Origin: Paracyclopina nana
Taxonomy: Eukaryota; Arthropoda; Copepoda; Cyclopoida; Cyclopettidae
Assembly: GCA_019096065.1 (NCBI GenBank)
Contig: JAGUCH010000004.1
Location: 3,534,001 to 3,598,000 of the forward strand
Direction of reading: 5' to 3'
Length of the DNA stretch: 64,000 nt
Numbering within the stretch: the first letter of the stretch is position 1; the number at the start of each line of letters is the position of its first letter. Positions 1 through 10,046 of this stretch are shown here, piece after piece. A program made the translations under genes and the position numbers. The notes under the pieces are model-generated. The model saw nothing but the letters and a program-made list of their open reading frames with translations. It ran no database searches and was not told the origin of the DNA.

Positions 1-29
1 CCTGGGGTATTTCTTTATTATAGTTGTTT

Positions 30-1342
30 TCATCGGATGATAATGCGAAATAGCTTCTCATTGAAATCAGTGGGAAACCTGAACATTTCCAGATCTGACC
101 CACTTATGCGTACTGACAGCTCTTGCAAATCTTTCGAGTCTTGAGCAATCTCAAGCAGATGTTGGGCTTTAAAGAAAAAAAACCGTGTTATCAGTGCAAT
201 CTTAATGACTTTTGTCACTTACCTAGCTCGAGGTCGTCGATTCCAATGTACGCTTCTAATAGCTCGTTGACTTGCTGTATCAGCTCGGTTGTCTTTTCAT
301 CGTCGATTTCAATGACAGCTTTTCCTGCAAATTGAATTTTTCCCATAAAGTACTGTTTACATGAACTGCGCCGTAATGCACATAAATTAATATCAATACT
401 CTTACCATTGGACTTCAGTCTTAACGTTTCTTTCCCTTTGATATCTGTCTTTCTTGACTTCCCATGTCGCGAGCTCTTGGCAATGTTGACTGTAAATAAT
501 GGCATGAAATTAGTTCGCATCTACCTTATTTGACTCTCTACTTACCGAATCCTAATTTGATGGGCTCATACAGGCTCAGGACAATGTTGCTGCCTTTTTG
601 CTTTTCCTTTAGCATTTTAGCTACCTCATAGTGTCTACAGCCCACGACAGAGGTGCCATCTATGGAAGCTATGTGGTCTCCAACCTTGATTGAAAATGCC
701 ATAGAAAGCTGACATGAAATCTGGTTATCATAAATACCATGAGATCAGTATATCTGCTCGCCACGCTTTCCGGCTTGACTCGTTTGATGAAGGCATATCC
801 GGAACCATTATCTGTTATGGTCAAGCCTAACGCGTCCTCGGACTTGTGAATTGACAATTGCTTTTGCACTCCTTCAAAGATTGCATATGCACAGTTACGT
901 TTGAGTGAAGGTAGATTAGAAGTCATGCTACTGACCTTTTAAATGGACAAAGATAAAGTCATTCAGGCCTAGCTTTCCCCCCAACAAATGGTCCATATCA
1001 ATTGTGTGAGTGTTGAGTGTGCAGAAGAGGATCTGAAAAGTTTAGTAGCATAATTAGCTGCAACTATTCAACTACTTTATGGCTGCAACTGCAATTCACT
1101 CGAACGCGTGGAATTACCTCACTTTGGTTCACGTTAAAGGCTCCTGCCAATCTCTGGTACAGCTCCTTGACAGTGCCAAAGTCAGCAATTTGCTGCGTGA
1201 TGCTCCCATCATGGGCAAGTTGAGCCTTGAAGAGTAATTTGGCCTCATCTTTGGAACTTTTGTGGTGCACTTTGCTGCCTGGTTTTTTCTGCTCTTCTTT
1301 GAGCTGCGCCTTGGTATTTTGCTGCTGCTGCTCTTCTTTCAT
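30..1342 (-). CDS. GIPC: GIPC-family PDZ adaptor protein
   Basis: Cytoplasmic adaptor that links cargo receptors to myosin VI during endocytic trafficking (known role of the family). Seven exons join in phase: 1342-1118, 1032-936, 871-738, 684-546, 489-406, 324-223, 166-30, giving 305 aa, close to the usual 310-330. The N-terminal GH1-like region (to about residue 107) has the block [13 protein letters not shown]. The PDZ domain (about 112-195) carries [20 protein letters not shown], nearly identical to other GIPCs. The GH2 myosin-VI-binding tail contains [13 protein letters not shown]. An in-frame ATG at 1387 would add 15 residues; I prefer 1342 because it opens directly into the charged Gln-rich N-terminus. 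It is divergent from BET1. Confidence 0.93.
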
Positions 1343-2269
1343 GCTTCTTCCAGCAGACTTGCAGCTACAATGAAGTATATGCTGCAACCGAAGGTGCTTA
1401 GCGAAATGAACGCAAAGAAAATCCCGTCAGGTGTGACCAACGGCAGGGGTCCGAAGGCTTTATAGTCAAGTTAACCGTACGTACGTGCTACTGCTAATGA
1501 ACGTGAATGCTGACTGAGGAAAATATTCCTAAGCTGCAGGCTCCTACTACACATGACTACCTCTTTATCTGAAGCCTGATAAGGAATATTAATCTTTATA
1601 CTGCTGCGCGCTCTATTAGCTTCGATAATAATAGTGTTACGATTTTGATCGAGATAATGTTGACATTGGCGTTTTATCACTGCTATTTATGCGTGAACTT
1701 TATTGCTTGCCATTTGGAAAAGCAGATACTAGCCTAACTACATGATCGAGCCCATTTTTGGCATTTGAAGCCATATGGGCACTTTTTGAAATCTTCTTCG
1801 ATACGCAGGATAGGAAGTTTGTGGTCAGAGAGAAACCAGTCCTCTTTAGCGGTTTTCCATTTCGTGGACATTATGAAAAAGTCTCATTTTGTGTTTTTCT
1901 TATTTTGAGAGGATACTCATTAATTACATGATTACTTTAAAGGAAAATGAGCCGATTGGCTTTTATTGTAAATGTCTGGCGATTTTAATGCGCGCGCAGT
2001 TAGTAACTTTCCTACATTTGTTGATTAGCGAGTTTTTTCAAAGGTAAATCATTGTTTTAAACAAAAATCAAGATTTTCCGGTGAAATAATAAGAAGAGAG
2101 TAACAATTGACAAAGTCCGTTAAATCAAGAAACCGAAAAAGCTGTCTGGCAGAAAGTCCAAAACAATTGCATCATTCCATCTGGGAGCGCTGGAACTTTG
2201 ACATTGAAAGAAAAGAACACGTCACCGGCAGTCAGGACGTATAATTTTGGGAACTTCTAGCTTTGTTCG
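1343..2269. other. Intergenic region between divergent GIPC and BET1
   Basis: About 930 bp without a supported gene. It must hold the 5' UTRs and promoters of GIPC (-) and BET1 (+). A short ACGTACGT-type run lies near 1477-1485. I see no transposon ends, RNA gene or strong core promoter motif. Confidence 0.5.
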
Positions 2270-2611
2270 ATGTACGCCCGACAACGAGGAGCCCACGTTC
2301 CAGATCCTGGCCTAGGCAGTCACAACAATCTCGGCCATGAACATCTAGAAGACGAAAACAGCCAAGCGGAGAGCGAGCTCAAGTCGAAAGTCAGCGAACT
2401 CAAGTTTTTGAGCATCAACATCGGCAACGAAGTCCGAGAGCACAACAAGCTTCTCAGGGAGGTTGACGACGAATTCGACTCCACCTTTGGACAGCTCCAG
2501 CACAACATCCAACGCGTGCTGAAGCTAGTGAAATCCGGAAGCCGGTATCACATGCTCTATCTTTTCCTATTCTGCCTGTTCGTCTTTTTCGTGCTTTGGT
2601 GCCTCATTTGA
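2270..2611 (+). CDS. BET1: BET1-family Golgi SNARE
   Basis: Q-SNARE for ER-to-Golgi vesicle fusion. The single exon encodes 113 aa. A polar N-terminus is followed by a SNARE helix (about 27-90) containing LKFLSINIGNEVREHNKLL, the BET1 signature, and a C-terminal tail anchor of about 20 hydrophobic residues (YLFLFCLFVFFVLWCLI) that ends the protein. Length and layout match BET1 (118 aa in human). The stop codon is followed after 4 nt by the SSNA1 start, with no polyadenylation signal between, so the two reading frames are probably on one transcript. Confidence 0.95.
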   Translation: MYARQRGAHVPDPGLGSHNNLGHEHLEDENSQAESELKSKVSELKFLSINIGNEVREHNKLLREVDDEFDSTFGQLQHNIQRVLKLVKSGSRYHMLYLFLFCLFVFFVLWCLI

Positions 2612-2615
2612 AATA

Positions 2616-2981
2616 ATGGCGCAACAAGGAGCTGCATTGCAAAACTTCAACAACGAGCTGGTGAGGTGTCTTGAAGAGCTTTGTGAACGACGGCAAAAGT
2701 TGCAAAAAGAAATAGACTATGAGATGAAAGAGAAGCAACTCTTGGATGCTCAAATGTCTCAGTTGGCTGCCAAGATAGATAACCTCAATGCCAGCCTTGC
2801 GAAAAAGCAAGAAACCAAGGCCGAATACGACCGGACAATTCGCGAGAGCGAGGCTGCTTATATGAAAATTCTGGAGAGTAGCCAAGTGTTGCTGAATGTT
2901 GTCAAACGAGATGCAATGAGTCTGCAAAAGGCTGAGCATTCAGTGACGAAAACCGGCGTGCATCATCGCCCTTCGTCCTAA
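2616..2981 (+). CDS. SSNA1: SSNA1 / NA14 microtubule-associated coiled-coil protein
   Basis: Small fibril-forming coiled-coil protein of centrosomes, basal bodies and microtubule branch points (family knowledge). The 121 aa begin MAQQGAALQNFNNELVRCLE and later contain AAYMKILESSQVLLNVVKRD; both blocks are diagnostic for SSNA1, and the length equals the family's (119 in human). One continuous heptad-rich helix spans about residues 10-105. It starts 4 nt after the BET1 stop. No AG acceptor lies between the end of BET1 and this ATG, so separate trans-splicing is not obvious; reinitiation or an internal promoter inside BET1 are alternatives. A polyadenylation signal follows at 3016. Confidence 0.95.
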   Translation: MAQQGAALQNFNNELVRCLEELCERRQKLQKEIDYEMKEKQLLDAQMSQLAAKIDNLNASLAKKQETKAEYDRTIRESEAAYMKILESSQVLLNVVKRDAMSLQKAEHSVTKTGVHHRPSS

Positions 2982-3015
2982 AGCAATAGCGCACTGCCTT
3001 CATTCATTTTATCTG

Positions 3016-3021
3016 AATAAA
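3016..3021 (+). terminator. AATAAA poly(A) signal after BET1-SSNA1
   Basis: First AATAAA downstream of SSNA1. None occurs between BET1 and SSNA1, consistent with one shared 3' end. Confidence 0.6.
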
Positions 3022-3318
3022 CATCTGATTTCTACTCGAGTCTGGTCACCGAGTCAAGTGGCCCCTCCCGTCGTCCCTCGTTGCTGCCTCGGTAATGACA
3101 TTCCCAGTTCCTACCTGTGTTGTGCTGAGTAGGCAGAAACAACACCTAAAAGGCTGAAAACCTGAATACATCCTTGCTGTGAACAATGTGGCCGTAGAAT
3201 ATCCCCACGAAGAAATTATGATATTCCTGCATTGCAAGAGCTGGAACTAGACTGACCTTGTCCACTGCGGCTCATTTTATCGATTTGACAAGACTCCATG
3301 TTGACAGCAAGCGCAAAA

Positions 3319-5453
3319 ATGAAGAGTTCACTAGCGTTGCTATTTTCAATTTTGGCCTGTTGGTACTTGGGGCCTTTACCCGTTGTCAGATGCTCCAACC
3401 GCCAGTTTCTACACATCTCGGACATTCATTACGATCCTGGCTATGTGGAAGGTGGGAATCGTGAAAAAATGTGCAGAAAAACAGTGGATAGTAGTGGCGA
3501 AGGACCCAATGCAAAAATACCCGACAGCGGTGCTTCCAAGTACGGCTCGTACACGTGTGATTCGCCAAAGCTCCTTGTCGAGTCGGCCTTTTTGGCCATG
3601 AAGAAGTACGTTCCCAATCCGGACTTTATTCTGTGGACTGGAGACAACTCGGCTCACGACGATGCACTAACGCAGAAAGATGTCATGTCAAACTTGCGGT
3701 TTGTCACAAGAAAGCTGGACAACATTTATCCTGGAGTCCAAGTGATCCCAGTCCTGGGCAACCACGACTCCGCACCATCCAACTTTTTCCCTGACTCGAA
3801 AAATGAGTCGACCAACAATCACACGTACTCCGATTACATTACGGACGGCTCTTTTGGGCACTGGTTGGACCCTGAAAAGGGGCCATCGGCTCAGTTCAAA
3901 GAGTGTGGCTATTACATGCTTAAGAAGCCCAATTATGACGGGAATGTCACGCAGACTTTCATCGTGTTGAACACAGCTCTGTACTATGGCAACAAGGCCT
4001 TGGATCCGGTTCACTATCCACTTGACCCTTGCGGTCAATTTGAGTGGCTGCGGAAAACCCTGGAGGAATGCAAGCCATCCGAGCGGGTTTTTATTGTCGC
4101 TCACGTTCCTCCTGGGTATTTTGAACACAACGCCACAGAGCCCATGTTCAGCAATGAAAACTACACGAGAGCTTACCTCGACATTGTCACTCAAAAGGAC
4201 AATGCGAAAAAGGTAACGTTGAATGAATTTTCATTACGAGCGAAATTTACTATCCCCTCTCTCTTATGTAGATTGTTGCTCACTTCTATGGTCACACCCA
4301 TACAGATTCCTTTCGACTGTTCATGGATGACGCCACTCACGAGCCAGTTGGACTCGCGTTTATTGCCCCTTCAATCACACCACTGGCCTGGGTCAGGGAT
4401 GGTGTCAATCCCAGTTTTAGGGCCTATGAATATGACCCGCAGGGCAGGGTCATCAAAGACTACACGCAATACTATGTACCCTTGGATCGAGTCATTGATC
4501 CAGACGAATATGACTATCCGGAAGACAATGATCAGGATTACAAAGATGACGAATATGATGATCCCACTGGACCAAGCAGAAAGTCTGAACGACGGAGGTC
4601 TGCTGCTGGTAAAAGTTTTTCTAAAAGGCAAGATGATGCAGCAGTGAAAAATGTTACGTCGACAACTGTGCAGCCTGCGAACGTTAATGCGACTCTGAAT
4701 GACACTAACGCTGATGATGATGACATTGCCAACCCTGACAGCATTTCAGTGACGACCATCGCTCCTATTTCCGAGCATGACGTGAAAGATCTTGCCAACG
4801 ACTGGGAGTTGGCGTACACCGCAGCCCTGGATTTCAACCTTGAGTCCATGAGTGTGAAGAACATGTATAAAGTGTACTTGAGCATAAAGGATTACCCCCA
4901 TAATGAGACGTTCAAGAGCTACTGGAGACACGCCTTTGTTAAAAGAGACAACACCGACGGCTTGGATTGTGACGACAATTGCAAAAAGGTGGTCATCTGC
5001 ACCTTTACAAATTTGAGGAAAGACGAATTCAAGGATTGTCTTGTGGAGTCTGGCCTACCTCACGAGTCCACTGTGCCCCCTGTAATCAATGCAAATACCT
5101 CACCTCCAATATTAGCAACAGTGTCTACCACTACAAGCACCTCTTCAACTACTTCTACAACTTCAGCTACTCCCACAACTAAATGGAGCCAGCAAAATTT
5201 GTGGACTTCGAAGAGTCCAGAAATCGGTATACAAGTTCCGGAAGACAAGGGTAGTGATAGCACCGCTAGTTATTTGGCCTCTTCTAAAATCGTCAATGGT
5301 ATTGTCATTGGTGTGGCTCTGGGCATTTTAGTTGCTCTATTTATTGCTGGATTCATCAGGTACAAAAGGATCCGACGTCGTCGCTACCGTTCCCAAGAAT
5401 TTCTGCTCGACTCATTTCGCTACGATGGCTACTCTCAATTGGACCAGCCTTGA
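3319..5453 (+). CDS. Acid sphingomyelinase-like phosphodiesterase (SMPDL3-type), membrane-anchored
   Basis: Secretory-pathway metallophosphoesterase of the acid sphingomyelinase / SMPDL3 / endopolyphosphatase group. Known relatives hydrolyse nucleotides, phosphodiesters or polyphosphate; the substrate here is unknown. Two exons (3319-4212, 4272-5453) give 691 aa. A signal peptide covers about 1-25. Metal-binding motifs in order: SDIHYD (D35, H37), WTGDNS, VLGNHD, AHVPPG and, across the splice, FYGHTHTD. A Cys-rich C-terminal domain follows, then a Ser/Thr-rich stalk near 5100-5190 and a transmembrane helix (about 638-660) with a basic stop-transfer and a 30-residue cytoplasmic tail. The TM anchor differs from the GPI anchor of SMPDL3B. 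An in-frame ATG at 3298 would add 7 residues. Confidence 0.9.
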
Positions 5454-5491
5454 ATCTCGAGCATATGTACGTGCACTGTGATATGAAGAAA

Positions 5492-5497
5492 AATAAA
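5492..5497 (+). terminator. AATAAA poly(A) signal of the phosphodiesterase gene
   Basis: AATAAA 38 nt after the stop codon. The stop of the convergent secreted-protein gene (5520) lies just beyond. Confidence 0.6.
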
Positions 5498-5519
5498 GAT
5501 TGGCTGATGACGTTTATTC

Positions 5520-6450
5520 CTATCCGCTTCTGAAGTTGAAGGCGTTCAGCAAGAACTGGTTGACACCCTGAACCGTGGGGGAAACTGTAGAAGTAACGCT
5601 TGTAGCTGTCGTTGCTGAGGTCGTTGGTCTTGTTGGCCTTTGCTGGGTGTCTATGTCCAATTGCCTAGAGCTGTCCGGCCTTGGGCATGGTCTTTGCAGC
5701 TGCTCAGAGTTAATTCTTGATTGGAGGACCAGAAGCAGGAATTGTTGAGTGGATTGAAGGGAGCTCTCGTATTCATAGGGAAAAGGCAATTTCGACTGGT
5801 TGGGCTTACGCGTAAGGTCTTCAATGATTTCAGCTATGATGGCATCAGAGTGTCTTAGAGCAGCCACAAATTTGTCCAATTTCTGCCTGATCAGTAATTT
5901 CGACCTGTCTGGGCTACTGCAAAAGTCCATAATGTTCTCCGGAGAGAACTCGTAGAAATTATCAATTTCGTAGAAGGCATCAGTCAAATTTGACCTCCTT
6001 TTGCATTCAGCTCTGAACCAGTCTCGAATAGAGTTGGACAAAAGTAGGTCAGTGCCGAGCTCGTTCATGACAATTGGGGGAAGTTTTTGGTCGGGGCCAT
6101 TGCAATTGATTTCAAGCGCCATCGAGGAAAACATGTCTTCGAATTGAGCATCAGTTCGCAACAATGGCCTGAGTCTTCCCTTGACCAGAGCCTTAAACGT
6201 ACCATTTTGGTTGGCCAAAAATTTGCTTGCTGCGGGTCTTATAGCTTGAGCAGTTAAATTGGCCAAAATGGGCATATTTTCTAGCAGAGTATCTTTCCAG
6301 CTTTTCGCAATCTTGGCCTCATCCTCGAGTGACCCGAAAACCTAAATTGAATCCAAAGTTAGCTAAAATCAAGTAAAAAGGGCTATTTTGATGATTTACC
6401 ACATGATAGCCGCTCGCGATGATAGCAACGAAAATGAGAAGGAACTTCAT
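5520..6450 (-). CDS. Secreted protein of unknown family
   Basis: I do not recognise this protein. Two exons (6450-6400 and 6341-5520, 58-bp intron) give 290 aa. Exon 1 codes only the signal peptide, beginning MKFLLIFVAIIASGYHV. The mature part is largely helical and charged, with three conserved-looking Cys (NCNGP, AECKRR, DFCSS) and several N-glycosylation sequons such as NQT/NLT/NQS types. It ends with a Thr/Ser-rich stretch and a hydrophobic last block (NQFLLNAFNF). No catalytic motif is visible. It is convergent with the phosphodiesterase and divergent from the Asn-rich pair. The gene is well supported by phase and signal peptide; its function is unknown. Confidence 0.75.
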
Positions 6451-6891
6451 TATTGTCGGCTCTGAAAGGTTCAACTTCCCAGCCAATACTGATCGAAGAG
6501 CTGGTATATTCAGATTTCGTGGCAACAAGTTATGGTTTGGTGGTCAGTGCCACTTTTTCCCATGCCTATTGCACACGCAGCAAGGGCCCCCTAATAGCAT
6601 TTTTGCTGCTGCACACAGACGTCTTTTTGTGTGCTCAAAACAGATTTATATGTATTCAAATCTATTCGTCTATTGCTATGCAATCATGATAATCGACTTT
6701 GACTTCCTCTCAATGGAACTGCACCGTCATTTTAGTAAAGCATTCAAGCATAATTATGCAAAAATGGCAACAGTTTATACGAGTGTTCATCTTTGAAGAG
6801 GTGCTTTTTTGTAGGTCAAAAACGGGACATTTGTTCACCTAATTGAGAGCAAGATGTAGGATGTAACGGAAGTTTAAAGTTAGTTGCAGTT

Positions 6892-7353
6892 ATGAAGTTG
6901 GTCATAGCGCTACTTCTTATACTAAACCATTCATATTCTGCCATTAGCATTAATGTGAAAGAGCTGAAAGAATTACGGTTGGAATTGTTACACAGGCTGG
7001 AGCAGCAACTCATTTTAGAGGCTGGAGGAGAAGTGCGTCAATCAAGGAGGGGCAAGCAAATAGAGTCAGCAAAACCTGGCTCCATTATGTACTTGCCCCT
7101 TGGACCAGGACAGTCCATAAGGTGTCCAACCTCTGCTGATGCTGCCGCAGTCTCACTCACCCAAATGACATTTTTGGCAACTGCCATGAACATCTTTTCT
7201 GTGGTTGCCAACATAAGCAACAACATCAACAACAACAATAACAACAACAATCAAGTGAGCTACAACGCTCAGAGCAACAACAACGTTGTCACCAACACGA
7301 ACGTGAACAATGGAAATCAAGTGAACGTGATGGTGCCCGTATTGAATCCATAA
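6892..7353 (+). CDS. Asn-rich small secreted protein A
   Basis: Unrecognised 153-aa single-exon protein. A signal peptide covers about 1-17 (MKLVIALLLILNHSYSAIS). A basic spot QSRRGK near residue 50 may be a processing site. It is followed by the block IMYLPLGPG..RCP and a hydrophobic segment (LTQMTFLATAMNIFSVVANI). The last third is Asn-rich, with an eight-Asn run flanked by NINN and VNVM-type motifs. Protein B directly downstream shares the same order of blocks, so the two are paralogues. The stop at 7351-7353 is followed by 3 nt and then the ATG of B. Confidence 0.75.
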   Translation: MKLVIALLLILNHSYSAISINVKELKELRLELLHRLEQQLILEAGGEVRQSRRGKQIESAKPGSIMYLPLGPGQSIRCPTSADAAAVSLTQMTFLATAMNIFSVVANISNNINNNNNNNNQVSYNAQSNNNVVTNTNVNNGNQVNVMVPVLNP

Positions 7354-7356
7354 AAA

Positions 7357-7851
7357 ATGCAGCTACCAATTATCATCCTGTTTTCCATCATGCACCTAGC
7401 ATCTGGTTTGGATCATTGTCCAAGAATGCAGAAGCGAGAACTTGTGGAAAAACAGCCAATGTCCCCAGAAGCCGTCCTCTACTTGCCATTAGGAGGGTCT
7501 GGAAAACCCCAATGCCTTCCAGCAGCTGGTGCCAAACTGGCTCAACTCGTGCCTCTCATGTTTGCTGGCATGACATTCACCATATTCGATGCAGTTGCCA
7601 CGATTGCCAACAATATCAACAGCAACAACAATAACCTGAACGATCAGAACATCAACTTTCAAATGAGCTCCAACACAGTGGTCACTGGCAACGTCAACGT
7701 AGCCAACCAAATCAACGTGATGAATATGGCTGGTCGCAAAAAGAGGGCCGCGCATTTGGCTAGATTGGCGTTGGAGTGGATGGCCAAGTACAACACGATT
7801 ATTGAGTCGGTTCCAGAAAAGCTAATAGCTCGTGGCCATGAGCTCTTTTGA
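7357..7851 (+). CDS. Asn-rich small secreted protein B, paralogue of A
   Basis: 164-aa single-exon protein beginning 3 nt after the stop of protein A. Signal peptide: MQLPIIILFSIMHLASG. It then repeats A's architecture: VLYLPLGGSGKPQC, a hydrophobic segment ending DAVATIANNINS, and an Asn-rich tract containing NTVVTGNVNVANQINVM, which aligns with NNVVTNTNVNNGNQVNVM in A. Unlike A it continues past the Asn tract through a dibasic site (GRKKRAAH, furin-like) into a 40-residue helix. No enzyme motif is present. A secreted peptide or matrix precursor is possible, but this is inference. Confidence 0.75.
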   Translation: MQLPIIILFSIMHLASGLDHCPRMQKRELVEKQPMSPEAVLYLPLGGSGKPQCLPAAGAKLAQLVPLMFAGMTFTIFDAVATIANNINSNNNNLNDQNINFQMSSNTVVTGNVNVANQINVMNMAGRKKRAAHLARLALEWMAKYNTIIESVPEKLIARGHELF

Positions 7852-7857
7852 GGTGGC

Positions 7858-8220
7858 CATGTGAACGTTTTCCCACATTTTGAGCAACTATGCTTCTTCT
7901 TCTCATGCATTCGCTTGAGTGAGCTATGTTGAAATAATCGCTTGTTAGTCATGCATGGTTCCTCACCTGGTCGTGAACCGTTTTGACATGCGTAGACAAT
8001 TGGTGTTTCTCAGCGAAAGCTTTGCCACAAATCCTTTAACTGTCAGAGATCATTTAAATTATGTGCTTATTCAGCGTATCAGCTAAACTGAAGCTCTTTT
8101 TTTCCGTTTTTAGCAAGTTACGGAGTGAAATCTGTGGTCACATTTGGTGCAAGCCTCTAGACGTTTGAATGTGATTTTATCGTAAATCCGTCCTCAATTG
8201 GAAAAACAGTACGGACACAA
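7858..8220 (-). pseudogene. Decayed C2H2 zinc-finger array
   Basis: Reading the minus strand in pieces gives four or five C2H2 finger remnants in tandem order. They are CPYC (8217-8206, followed by an in-frame stop), ACTKCDHRF (about 8154-8128), ICGKAFAEKHQLSTHVKTVH (about 8033-7974), then QHSSLKRMHEKKKHSCSKCG (about 7940-7881). Stops and frame changes occur within and between fingers, and some metal-binding residues are lost. The array ends against the 3' end of Asn-rich protein B. No intact reading frame joins the fingers, so I call it a relic, not a gene. A spliced zinc-finger gene is less likely because the stops fall inside fingers. Confidence 0.6.
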
Positions 8221-8520
8221 GGGCTATTCAGAGCTCTATTTCATAGGATTCAGAAATGAGCCTGGTCAAATATCAAGGAGTAGGACAATGTCTATTTTGG
8301 GTATGTTTGTTGACATTGGTCGTCATCAAAGTGGTCCGCCAAAAGCAGCCGCAGTTGAAGAACAGCTCTTTTATTAATGTGCAAAAACGTTAAGCTCTTT
8401 GGAGGAGAGTTGCTGTAGCATACGTAATAAAGGTAACAAACATGTTTTGTAAATGGCAAATGCAAACCAGTCTAACATAGCGTAATAAATTTTCTATATG
8501 AAAATGAATGAATATGCTTT

Positions 8521-10046
8521 TCAATGAATGAGTGGCTTGCCCAACTCACGTTTGGCCGCTCTTATCAATGGACCCAAAGATTTCAGGTCAAGAGCTTTGT
8601 TTAGAAACCGATGGTTTAACAGCTCATCAGCGCTAGCTCTATCTTCCACACTAACCTGAAATTAAAGTTACCGAGTAAATAAACCTGTATGGCTTATTAC
8701 GCATGTAATGGTACCTGAAGGCACTTGTCTAGAAAATCTTGAAAGTCTGGAGACATTTGGTTCCAGGATGCAATCTCTGGTCGGCCACAGGTTGCAATAA
8801 GATATAATGCTCTCAGTGGGGCTTCGTTCAGATATGGAGGCTCTCCATCCACCATCTCCAAGGCCATAATGCCCAAGGACCAAATATCAACTTTTTTCCC
8901 GTAGTGCTTTCGGCTCACAATTTCGGGTGCCATCCAGTAGGGCGTGCCCACCATGGTATGCCTCTTTTCGTCTCCTTGAACGTTTGCACAGAAGCCAAAA
9001 TCTGTGATTTTCACAGTGCCATCCACGCCCAAGAGGATATTGTCGGACTTGATGTCTCGATGCAGAATGCCTTTGCTATGCAGATATGCCATGCCTTGAA
9101 GGACCTCCCTGCAAACGGCAGCAATGTGTCCCTCCTTCATGAGGGTCTCGGTGACGACATCTGTCAGAGGGCCACCAGCTAGATACTCCATAACCACCCA
9201 CAAGTTGGTCTCGACTAGAAACGCTTCCACAAAGTTGACCAGGTTTTTATGCTTAAGCTCTTTCATCACTTTTATCTCCATTAGAATCATCTCCTTTTTA
9301 GGCTGTTTAGTTAGGTCGATCATCTTAATGGCCACCCTTTGTCTGGTGGCTTTGTTGTAGGCCAAAAAGACGGTGCCTGCCGCACCAGATCCGATCTCCA
9401 GGTCCGTCTCGTACTTCTCCTGAGGCATGCCATTACTGCAAAGGTTTTTCATCGCGTCATAGACGTCTTCCTCCGTCATGTTCCTGGGCAGCCTTGGCCC
9501 AGTCGTTGTGTTCTTTCGCCTCAATGTGGGAGGTGCATTTGAGTCCTCCTCTTCTGGCTTTTGTACAGGCTTGGGGGTATTGGCATTGATGGAGTCGTCG
9601 CTTCTGATGCGATCATCACTTGGGGAAGAGGTAGTTTTGCTCACGGGGCTCGGCACGTAGAATGTAGCGTTGGCCTCGTCGAACCTGTCACTCGAACTCG
9701 ACTCGCCAGAGCTACACGGCGATATGAAGTCTGCGCGCATAAAGTCATTCTTCCCTTCCTCTTTTCTCTGCTCCTGCGTGGCCAGCCACAAGAGAGCGTT
9801 TTTGGCCTTCTCATTGTTCACCTTGGAATTGGCCTCGTCCGGAGTCATCATTTGCTTGAGCATGACATGGTACTCTGGTGGGAGACCAACCAACCCTTCT
9901 TCAGTCTTAGTTACGTGCATCTCGTGGATCACGTTGGTGGGTTGGCCGATGTTCAACTCGGGTCCCTCCGTTGCACCCGAGACGGGCTCGTTTTTCTTTG
10001 TCCAAGTGAGGATACTCTTGAACTTTCTTGATAGCGTTCCTGACAT
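8521..10046 (-). CDS. PAK: p21-activated kinase (PAK family, Pak3-like)
   Basis: Ser/Thr kinase activated by Cdc42/Rac that controls actin and adhesion. Two exons (10046-8715, 8655-8521; 59-bp intron) give 488 aa, a little short for group I PAKs (about 545). The CRIB motif at residues 33-46 reads [14 protein letters not shown], a loose version of ISxP..HxxHVG. A linker with Ser-rich stretches follows. The kinase domain (about 212-463) has [25 protein letters not shown] and [17 protein letters not shown] is typical of PAKs. The frame is open upstream to an ATG at 10187 that would add 47 unusual residues; I treat that as 5' UTR. Confidence 0.9.
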
